The translations under genes were made by a program, and so were the position numbers. The notes under the pieces were generated by a model. That model saw nothing but the letters and a program-made list of their open reading frames with translations. It did no database searches and was not told the origin of the DNA. This document shows, piece after piece, positions 44,352 to 56,765 of a stretch of DNA of 64,000 bases (position 1 is its first letter; every line of letters starts with the position of its first letter). Origin of the DNA: Neocallimastix lanati (nom. inval.) (taxonomy: Eukaryota; Neocallimastigomycota; Neocallimastigomycetes; Neocallimastigales; Neocallimastigaceae); NCBI GenBank assembly GCA_016946835.1, contig JACVTC010000069.1:755001-819000 (forward strand). The letters run 5' to 3'.

Positions 44352-45635
44352 ATGAATGATAATAAATCATTACTTATTCATAGCAATAATATAGAAGAAT
44401 CTAAAGATAAAAATTCAAAAAATATAGAAAATACAAAAAATAAAAGTATTTTAGTATCTAAAGAAATTAATATTAATGTTGCTAATAATAATGAAAATTG
44501 TATACTAATAGAGAATTCAAAGTCAACTAATGAAGTAGAAATAGATAAACCTGTAATAAAAAAAGAAAGAATATATTGGGTGGAATGGCTTAGAATATTA
44601 GCGAGTATACTAGTGGTGTATAATCATTGTACCGGGATTTGTTTAATTGGAAAAGAATATAAATTTGGGAAATATAATTGGAAAGTTTTATTTTTCCAAA
44701 ATTCTTTATGTAGATCTTGTGTCCCCTTCTTTTTAATGATATCAGGAATGTTTCTTTTAGATCCTAAAAAGAAAAAAAAATCTTTCAAATTAATGGTCAC
44801 TAAATATTTCTATCGTATTTTTAAATGTTATGTATTTTGGTCTCTTTACTATAATTTATTTAATGAATATGTTATCAATGTTTATAATGTTAAATACACA
44901 TGGAATAAAGAGTTAGTTAAAAAGACAATCATGAATATTATAAAAGCTAATAGCTGTGGACATATGTGGTATTTAAAATTAATTATGTGCCTTTATTTAG
45001 TTACCCCTATCTTAAGGTCAATTCTCTATAAAAGAAAGTTTGCTTTGACTATTACACTATTTCTCGTATTTACATGTCAATTTATGGTAACTTCCTTAAG
45101 ATTTTGGATACCTGATAATGTTTATAAATTTGTTGATCCTTTTGAAACAGCTGGTAGTTTTACCGCTTACTACATGTTAGGTTATTTCTTAAAATCTCAT
45201 GATTTTTCAAATATTTCGAAATATTTTTATTATTTTGTTGGTTTTTTAGGAATTGCTCTTACTGAAATTTTAAGATTTTTAGATTGTTACATTAAAAAGG
45301 AATCAAGTGGTCTTTTTGGAAATTATTCCAGTTTTAATGTCACAATGTCTTCTGTTGGATTATTAATATTTTTTAAATATTTCGTAAATGAGAGAATTAA
45401 AAATATAATGAAAAATGAATCTTTTAAAAAAGTGATTGTTGCTCTTTCTGACTGTTCCTTTGGTGTCTATTTAGTACATATGACAGTATATCATCTCTAT
45501 GTTAAATTCAAATTACATACTCAAACATTTAATCCCTTATATTGGGCTTTCATCTATACTGCCATTATATATACTACTTCTTTTGTAATCATTTATTTAT
45601 TAAGAAAAATAAAAATATTTAGATCTTTCACGTAA
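44352..45635 (+). CDS. Acyltransferase-3 family membrane protein
   Basis: 427-aa single-exon ORF. The first 70 or so residues are a polar, Asn/Lys/Glu-rich extension. The rest is a polytopic membrane domain typical of acyltransferase family 3 (OafA/YrhL type), which transfers acyl groups onto sugars, peptidoglycan or other cell-surface molecules. The first segment WVEWLRILASILVVYNHCTG (about residues 75-95) carries the conserved Arg and the catalytic-type His of the family. VPFFLMISGMFLL (about 124) is the second family motif, and CGHMWYLKLIMCLYLVTPIL (about 202) is the third. About ten hydrophobic segments follow to the C-terminus (LLRKIKIF). The close match to bacterial-type motifs and the lack of introns fit acquisition from bacteria, as often reported for gut fungi, but this was not tested. 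Substrate unknown. Confidence 0.87.
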   Translation: MNDNKSLLIHSNNIEESKDKNSKNIENTKNKSILVSKEININVANNNENCILIENSKSTNEVEIDKPVIKKERIYWVEWLRILASILVVYNHCTGICLIGKEYKFGKYNWKVLFFQNSLCRSCVPFFLMISGMFLLDPKKKKKSFKLMVTKYFYRIFKCYVFWSLYYNLFNEYVINVYNVKYTWNKELVKKTIMNIIKANSCGHMWYLKLIMCLYLVTPILRSILYKRKFALTITLFLVFTCQFMVTSLRFWIPDNVYKFVDPFETAGSFTAYYMLGYFLKSHDFSNISKYFYYFVGFLGIALTEILRFLDCYIKKESSGLFGNYSSFNVTMSSVGLLIFFKYFVNERIKNIMKNESFKKVIVALSDCSFGVYLVHMTVYHLYVKFKLHTQTFNPLYWAFIYTAIIYTTSFVIIYLLRKIKIFRSFT

Positions 45636-46686
45636 ATTTCAATTCAAATACAAAAGATATATATATTAATAATATTATTACTTTTTCTTTATTTTCTGTT
45701 AATTTATTTTACATATAATAGATGTAGATAAATATTTATATAAAATAATATCCATAATAAATAGAATCAAAAAAAAAAAAAAATTTAAAAATATATACGC
45801 AATATATAAAATATAACATAGAATAATCTATTAAATATTATAGAATTAAAAGTAATAAAATTTAAATAATAATAATAATAGTAATAATTTATAAAATAAA
45901 TAAATATTTTATAATTAAATCAAATAATAATAAAATATATATAAAAATATTAAATTTTCATTTAATTTAATAATAAAATATATATAAATATCTATATTAA
46001 TTAAAAAAAAAAATAATGATAAATTAAAATAAAATAAAAAATAAAGAAATATTAAAATTAATAAATATATATATATATATTTTTACATTAGTAGTACTAA
46101 AAACTCTAATAAAAGTAATTTTGTGTTTATCATTAGAAAAATTTTAAAAAGTAATTATTTAAATAAAAAGTAATTTTGTGTTTATCATTTAAATAGAAAA
46201 ATTTTAAAAAAGTAATTATTTAAATATAATAATAATAATTCCTTCATACCTTTTTATTAAAAAGAAAAAAATAGTTTATTTACTTTTTATTTATTTACTT
46301 TTAAATTTATAGAAATTTAAATCAAATTTACTCCACAATTGATATAATCAAGCCACAATTAGTTTCAAAAAATTTTTTGTGGCTTTAAACTAAAATTTTG
46401 ATCAAAAATTTAAAAATTTAATTTTATAAAAATTTCGTGTTATCCAAAATTTTATTTATTAATAATTGCCATTTTGTCCTGACTGTTAAGTTCCTGGTTC
46501 AACCCCACCCAATAATACCTGTAGCGTTTTTTCCTCTGATTTTTTGTTATTAGGTGGTTAGGTTTTTCAGGTAAGTATTATATATATTTGATACCCTTTT
46601 ATCTCTAATTCAACTTTTATCGATTTACACTTCTTGCAGGTCTGAGAGGGTTGAGTTTGTATAGCAAGTTTCTTAAGAGGAGATAC
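45636..46686. other. AT-rich spacer with a small tandem duplication and a GC-richer end
   Basis: A 54-bp unit with AAAGTAATTTTGTGTTTATC is duplicated at 46112-46224. AAGCCACAA and TTGTGGCTT form an inverted pair at 46345-46385. From 46480 to 46686 the sequence is less AT-rich, with an intron-like stretch (CAGGTAAGTA at 46578 to CTTGCAGGTCTG at 46634) and a purine-rich AAGAGGAGATAC immediately before the LTR-like repeat. It may be the 3' end of a retroelement. Confidence 0.5.
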
Positions 46687-47080
46687 TGATATAAAACAAA
46701 TATGTGTAGTAACATATTTGTATATTTAATATTAACTATTAAATATTTAATTTATATCTTTTTGATAATAATTATTTTATTTTATTTTATTTCAATATGT
46801 ATTATTATAATTATAATAATTATAATACTTTAATTCATATAAAATTAATATAGTTCTATATATTAGAATATATAATTAATATATAACCTATTTCTTATAA
46901 ATAAATTAGATTATTTATATTAGAAATAGAGAACTCTCTTGTAAAATTTTAGGAATTAGAATTATTATTTAATTGTAAGAATATTATAATTTTATTAATA
47001 AAATTTACTAAACTACCATTATTTAAAACCCACTGCTTATAAATTATTGCACATAAAAGTCCCGCATATCAATACCTACA
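46687..47080 (+). repeat. LTR-like repeat, same family as 26090-26692
   Basis: Begins TGATATAAAACAAATATG after a purine-rich tract and ends CAATACCTACA. TATGGTGCCAAATG follows and could be a tRNA primer site (TGGTGCC). It shares ordered blocks with the inverted copy at 26090-26692. Confidence 0.55.
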
Positions 47081-47114
47081 TATGGTGCCAAATGTAATAT
47101 TTAATTGTCATTAC

Positions 47115-48520
47115 TGAATGTGAAGCATTTCGACATAATTTATGTATAATCATCATAAATTTTTGTACAATGTGTAAAATATATGTAATACGCCACTATT
47201 TTCAACGTATATTTTTATTTATTGTATTTTAGTATTAAAAAATAAAATAAAAACAAAAAAGAATAAATAAAAGAATAAATAAGTTTTCTGTTAAGAATTT
47301 TATTTTATTTTTATTTTTATTTTTTTTTAATTTTATTTTATTATTATATTTTATTATTAAATATTTTAATAATAAAACCTTTCCATTTTATTTTATTATT
47401 AAATTAAATAATAGAATAAATTTTATTATAATATTAAATATTTATTATTATTGATATTAATAAAATATATTGATATTGATATAAATATAATTTAAACTAT
47501 ATATATTCTAGTTAATTATTATTTATAAATTTAGAGTGTGTTTAATTCTATTAAACATTTATATCGTAAATCAATGATATCATTTTTATCACATTTTTTA
47601 TCAATCAATTCGGATTCCTTTTTTTTTTGTATTTTTTAATGAAATTATTGATTTCATCAGTTTTTGTTAATATTCTTCTTTTTTTTCCAAACTCCTTCAA
47701 TTTTCCTTTTGTAATTATTGTAAGATAAAGATTCTTCTCTTTTTAAATGATAAATTAATTCATATAAAGAAGGTTTTTTGTAGAACAATTTTTTTAAGTA
47801 ATTGTTAAAAGATTCTGAAGCATTATTTGTTATGTGGTTTATATCGTTATAATATTTCCAATATTGAATATCATATTTATATAAATAAGTCTTATTAAAA
47901 TATACCAAAAAATTTAAAAATTGAAATAATTATATATTTGACATATAATTTTAATATGATTATAAATATCAAATATATATTCAGGATTTATAAAAGGAAA
48001 ATTTGTAAGAGCTTTATTTAACAAATAAATCTTATGATTATTTTCAACTTCATTATAACATAATTTATTTTTTTGAACTTCTAACGATCTTTTATAATGC
48101 CATACACAATATTTAATAGTAATATTATGAAATATTGTAATGGAAGCATTGGATATACTTTTTTCAAAATCACAATGCAAAATTTTTGGTGTAACTATAA
48201 TATTATTATTATATTTACTTTCATTCTTTTTTAATTTTATATTTTATATTTTATTTTATTATTTATTTTTTTATATTTTTTATTTTACTTTATTATTTTT
48301 TTTATTTTTTATTTATTTTTTTTTTATTTCATATATATATATATATATATATTTTTTACTGTAAATGTTATTAATTAAATTAAAAAATAAAAATAAAAAT
48401 AAAAACAAAAATAAATTTAACCCTATTCCTATTCATTTATTTTTACAAGCCACATTGTAATACATGAATAAATGATCAAACATAAATTATGTCGAAATGC
48501 AATACTCCCGTCATTACTAT
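47115..48520 (-). mobile_element. MULE-type DNA transposon remnant with terminal inverted repeats
   Basis: A decayed MULE transposase on the minus strand is flanked by inverted repeats. GCATTTCGACATAATTTATG near 47127 matches the reverse complement of about 48484-48503, and the similarity continues inward for about 60 bp (TGATCAT-like, then TTGTACAATGTG against TATTACAATGTG). Length is about 1.4 kb. No clear target duplication was found. Confidence 0.6.
47640..48200 (-). pseudogene. MULE transposase fragment, frameshifted
   Basis: From about 48195 the frame reads PKILHCDFEKSISNASITIF, then CVWHYKRSLEVQKNKLC, NNHKIYLLNKALTNFPFINP and EYIFDIYNHIK. A stop and a one-base frameshift follow near 47912. 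In the next frame it continues FLVYFNKTYLYKYDIQYW, then HITNNASESFNNYL and SLYELIYHLKREESL. This is the MULE core with the Asp (HCDFE) and the C-terminal NNASESFNN motif. It lacks the N-terminal zinc-binding region and ends in a Lys/Asn tail. Nonfunctional. Confidence 0.8.
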
Positions 48521-48627
48521 GTTATGGTGTTTTTATCACGTGATCACATTATATTGTGGCTTCAAAACCTAATTGTAATATTATCGTACAATGACAAGCA
48601 GTAATAATACTTGGGTAAAGAGAACTA

Positions 48628-48762
48628 ATGCAGAAAAACTGTAAGGCATTCCAGCAAAGACAACACCATCTACTTATTAGGAAGTTAGATAAGGACCCCA
48701 ATTATAAACTATTGTGTGTCTACGAATATGCAGCTGGTGAGAAATCCTGCTACGGTTGTTAA
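48628..48762 (+). CDS. Small unassigned ORF, 44 codons
   Basis: ATG to TAA in a patch of higher GC, coding a Cys-, His- and Gln-containing peptide (MQKNCKAFQQRQHHLLIRKL, then DKDPNYKLLCVYEYAAGEKS and CYGC). A poly(A) run follows directly. It may be a relic of a larger transposase or retroelement protein. Not recognised. Confidence 0.2.
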   Translation: MQKNCKAFQQRQHHLLIRKLDKDPNYKLLCVYEYAAGEKSCYGC

Positions 48763-48764
48763 AA

Positions 48765-48795
<31 letters not shown>

Positions 48796-49153
48796 TAATA
48801 ATTTAATTATTTATTATTTAAATTAAAAATTTAAAGTTTTTGGTAAAAAAAATATTTAATATCCTGGTAGTCATTTTTTGTATAAATTTACATATAAAAG
48901 ACTCATGAGTGGAAGAAAAATTTTTTAAAATAAATTGTTTAAATTGTTAATTTTATATTCATTTTTTTTTTTTAAAAAATATTTTATATATATTTTATTA
49001 TTCTTTTTATTATTAATAATTAAAAAATTTAAATAAATAAATACATATCAACTAAATAAATTTAAATAAATGAACGGATTCATAAGTATTTAGATAAATC
49101 TTAATTAAGTGAACGGAAAGATTATAAAATAGATAAATTTATAAGATAAGTAA
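48763..49153. other. AT-rich spacer before the old gypsy gag
   Basis: Poly(A), TATATA and AT-rich sequence. GAACGGATTC and GAACGGAAAG near 49073 and 49111 are the only less AT-rich spots. This is where the 5' LTR or leader of the old gypsy element would be expected, but no match to its 3' end was found. Confidence 0.4.
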
Positions 49154-50252
49154 ATGGATAAGAAAAACAAGAATACTAAAACCCAAGACACCACAAGAAA
49201 AACTACCAGAAGTTGGTCATTGAAAAGTTCGGTGGTCGCAGAAAACAGTCCTATGCCTATAAAAGCTCATCCAGCCGGACGCCAGAACATAGGAGACAAG
49301 AAAACCACTAGTGCTCCTGAGAAGCCAGCTGTATCTAAACCCAAACCAGCAGTGGCGCCTGAGGTTAGTAAACCCGAAGCTACCCAATGTGAGAGATCGA
49401 GAAAGAACAATAGTGGTGAGGTCATGGACTTTGTCTGCCTTGATAAACAAACAAATGATGGAATTTAGGAATATACTCCTCAGTAACCAATAACAGATGT
49501 TATCAAGACTAGAAGAAATATAGATTTAAAGTAAGTTTAGGTTTATCAAAGTTGAAGACGAACTTAGCAGCTTCATCCCAGCGGTGGACCAACGATTTGG
49601 TGAAGTTGAAAAAAGGGTGGTAGAAGAGGAGACAAGTAGCCAAGCTAGTATAGCGGAACTTCAAATAGTTGAAGAATACCTACAATAGTAGATAGCTGAA
49701 GGTAAAGGTAAAGAAGCCGCTGTTGATAACGAATTAAAAAAAATTGAAACCTATCTGGATGAAGACCAGATAAAAGCAAAGAAATTCCAATAAGACCTTG
49801 AAGATAAAAGTCAGAAAATCAACGAAATTGAAGAATTCTTGGATGTGAACCAAGGGCAGGAAAGAGTGTATCGTAAAGAGCTCAAGGAAAAAATTGAAAA
49901 GTTGATACCTGTAAACCATACTCAACAGCAAGAGATTAAATGCTTGGGAAAGTTAGGTTGGGAAACTCAAAAGAATGCTCAAACATCTACAAGTAAACCA
50001 GCTCTACTACACATAGATACAAGAGTAGCTAAATTTAAAACGCATTATTAACCCACACAGCTTATACTTACCAAGAGCGCGATGGAAGATGTGATAAAGA
50101 TGCATGCGAATTCTGCGGAGTACGAAAGAGACATCCCAATGTTCAATGGTGAGCATGGAGATGTCTTTCTTCTACTGCGGGTGGATCACAGATCAAAATG
50201 ATCCACCCGCATTTAGCTAAAGAGATGGGATTCAGAATAGAAGACCGTCCTC
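49154..50252 (+). pseudogene. Old gypsy-type element, gag part up to the insertion point
   Basis: A Lys/Ser/Pro-rich start (MDKKNKNTKTQDTTRKTTRS) is followed, after one frameshift near 49541, by a long Glu/Lys/Gln-rich coiled-coil-like stretch in a single frame (49545-50165: VEDELSSFIPAVDQ to FNGEHGDVF). After another shift it enters the protease start (KMIHPHLAKEMGFRIEDRP). Eight in-frame TAA/TAG codons (49466, 49484, 49532, 49538, 49686, 49689, 49791, 50049) and no TGA occur in these frames. The element is cut at 50252 by the young LTR retrotransposon; the reading continues at 56761. Confidence 0.7.
50248..50252 (+). repeat. Target site duplication (TCCTC), left copy
   Basis: TCCTC directly precedes the 5' LTR and is repeated at 56761-56765 directly after the 3' LTR. 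Confidence 0.9.
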
Positions 50253-50280
50253 TGTAACGAATCTTAAAAAATTAGAAATT

Positions 50281-50347
50281 AGAATGCTGGCATAGTGGTT
50301 AGTCACTATGACCTCAGCCTGAACCACTAGGGTTCGACTCACACCTT
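50281..50347 (+). promoter_or_regulatory. tRNA-like segment with pol III A and B boxes in the LTR
   Basis: TGGCATAGTGG (50288-50298) fits the A-box consensus and GGTTCGACTC (50331-50340) fits the B box, with the 43-nt spacing of a real tRNA gene. ATAGTGGTTAGT is identical to the D-arm of many eukaryotic tRNA-Asp/His genes. Acceptor and T stems do not pair, so it is tRNA-derived rather than a functional tRNA. The copy in the 3' LTR is at 56180-56246. Confidence 0.7.
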
Positions 50348-50617
50348 TACTAAAATTTTATATCATTTAAATTTTAAAGAATTTTTATACTTCATTTCTG
50401 TATTTGTTTCTGTATTTGTTTCTGTATAAATTTCTGTAAAAATTAACAAAAGAAATTCTTAGAAATTAATAGAAACAAATCAGATAGAAATTCTATTTTA
50501 ATTTATCTTTTATCATTATTTCTTTTAGATTCTTTTTAACCGAAAATAATCAATTTTTATGAAACTTTTTAATGATTTTATGGTTTTAAATTTTTATGGA
50601 TTTAAATTTTGAAAAAC

Positions 50618-50625
50618 TATAAATA
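50618..50625 (+). promoter_or_regulatory. TATA box of the LTR promoter
   Basis: TATAAATA, about 50 bases upstream of the predicted transcript start at 50670. Confidence 0.6.
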
Positions 50626-50860
50626 GGAGTGAATTTCGCAGCCAAAAAAAAAAAATATTTAAAAAAATTGTGTTTTTATTAATTATTGAATTAATTAATA
50701 AGTAATTCGAAATATTACAATAATTAATCCTTATAATTAATATTTTTAAATTTCTTAATTAATAAAACTATATTTTAAAAAACCAAATTACTTATTAATC
50801 AAAAAGTGCTTACCTATTGTGTTACACTCTTTAAAACACGGATATTCCAATATTCGTTAC

Positions 50861-50871
50861 AATAAAAACAC
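50861..50871 (+). other. Self-primer binding site (AATAAAAACAC)
   Basis: Eleven bases at the LTR/internal junction are the exact reverse complement of GTGTTTTTATT at 50670-50680 in the LTR, downstream of the TATA box. This is the Tf1 arrangement, in which the mRNA 5' end folds back to prime reverse transcription. No tRNA-type TGG site is present at this position. Confidence 0.7.
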
Positions 50872-50904
50872 CACTAAACTAAGCACAATACCTTTGCACT
50901 ATTA

Positions 50905-51306
50905 CTCTTTTTGGAACCCCGTTAAGGAATCCCATTTTCTACTACTATTTTTGGAACCCCGTTAAGGAATCCCATTTTCTACTACTATTTTTGGAACCCC
51001 GTTAAGGAATCCCATTTTCTACTACTATTTTTGGAACCCCGTTAAGGAATCCCATTTTCTACTACTATTTTTGGAATCCCGTTAAGGAATCCCATTTTCT
51101 ACTACTATTTTTAGAACACCGTTAAGGAATCCCATTTACTACTATTCTTTTTTGGAACCCCGTTAAGGAATCCCATTCTCTACTACTCTTTTTGGAACCC
51201 CGTTAAGGAATCCCATTCTCTACTACTCTTTTTGGAACCCCGTTAAGTAATCCCATTCTCTATTACTCTTTTTGGAACCCCGTTAAGGAATCCCATTTTC
51301 TACTAT
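50905..51306 (+). repeat. Ten-copy 40-bp tandem repeat in the element leader
   Basis: Units contain GGAACCCCGTTAAGGAATCC followed by CATT and a CTACTA spacer. They start at about 40-bp intervals (GG at 50912, 50952, 50992 and so on to 51274), with one 42-bp step. Copies are nearly identical. Confidence 0.95.
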
Positions 51307-51540
51307 TTTTGAAACCACTTACCAAGACTATAAATTTTTCTACCAAAATTCATTCATGAATTTATAAATTCAATCGGAACCCTTGAATTTTACTATATAT
51401 TAAAATTATTAATATTTTCAATAATCCATATAACCATCCTTGAAATTAAAATTATTTATATTGAAATTAAATATTTACTTCTTCTAATAATTAATTATAT
51501 TGTATATTTATTATTCAATCAAAATCAATAATTATAATAA

Positions 51541-55828
<4,288 letters not shown>

Positions 55829-55896
55829 ATATAAATCATTTAATCAAAAATAAATTTTATTTCATCAAAGTACTATTAATCATTCTAACTTATGAT

Positions 55897-55929
<33 letters not shown>

Positions 55930-56151
55930 TATTTTATATTATTCAAAAACATTTATTCTAGATAGTTTTATTTTTATACTTTATTTTTAAAACTTAAAAT
56001 TCATGTAATTTTTATTATCCAATGTATTAATTAAATTATCACTCCTATAAGTATTTTAGTTATAGTTTATTATTATAAAAAGTTAGAATTAGAAATAGTT
56101 TAGATTTAAAGCAAAAGATTCGTCTGGCATCCGAATCCTAGAGGAGGACCA

Positions 56152-56760
56152 TGTAACGAATCTTAAAAAATTAGAAATTAGAATGCTGGCATAGTGGTTA
56201 GTCACTATGACCTCAGCCTGAACCACTAGGGTTCGACTCACACCTTTACTAAAATTTTATATCATTTAAATTTTAAAGAATTTTTATACTTCATTTCTGT
56301 ATTTGTTTCTGTATTTGTTTCTGTATAAATTTCTGTAAAAATTAACAAAAGAAATTCTTAGAAATTAATAGAAACAAATCAGATAGAAATTCTATTTTAA
56401 TTTATCTTTTATCATTATTTCTTTTAGATTCTTTTTAACCGAAAATAATCAATTTTTATGAAACTTTTTAATGATTTTATGGTTTTAAATTTTTATGGAT
56501 TTAAATTTTGAAAAACTATAAATAGGAGTGAATTTCGCAGCCAAAAAAAAAAAATATTTAAAAAAATTGTGTTTTTATTAATTATTGAATTAATTAATAA
56601 GTAATTCGAAATATTACAATAATTAATCCTTATAATTAATATTTTTAAATTTCTTAATTAATAAAACTATATTTTAAAAAACCAAATTACTTATTAATCA
56701 AAAAGTGCTTACCTATTGTGTTACACTCTTTAAAACACGGATATTCCAATATTCGTTACA
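56152..56760 (+). repeat. 3' LTR of the young gypsy element
   Basis: Same 609-bp sequence as the 5' LTR by eye. It is followed by TCCTC and the resumed old-element protease coding. Confidence 0.95.
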
Positions 56761-56765
56761 TCCTC
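56761..56765 (+). repeat. Target site duplication (TCCTC), right copy
   Basis: Matches 50248-50252. Confidence 0.9.

Larger units (their letters stand above)
50253..50861 (+). repeat. 5' LTR of the young gypsy element
   Basis: 609 bp with TG...CA ends. It contains tRNA-like boxes (50288-50341), a TATA box TATAAATA at 50618-50625, and the likely transcript start at GTGTTTTTATT (50670-50680), which makes U3 about 417 bp and R-U5 about 191 bp. Confidence 0.95.

Noticed and set aside
46495-46512. GGTTCAACCCCACC as part of a tRNA gene
   Set aside because: No A box at the right distance and no cloverleaf could be formed.
50281-50353. Functional tRNA gene in the LTR
   Set aside because: Acceptor and T stems do not pair and the anticodon arm is not formed, so only a tRNA-derived segment is claimed.
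50905-51306. Regular 40-bp repeats as a CRISPR array
   Set aside because: Units are contiguous with no unique spacers, and they lie in the leader of a eukaryotic LTR element.
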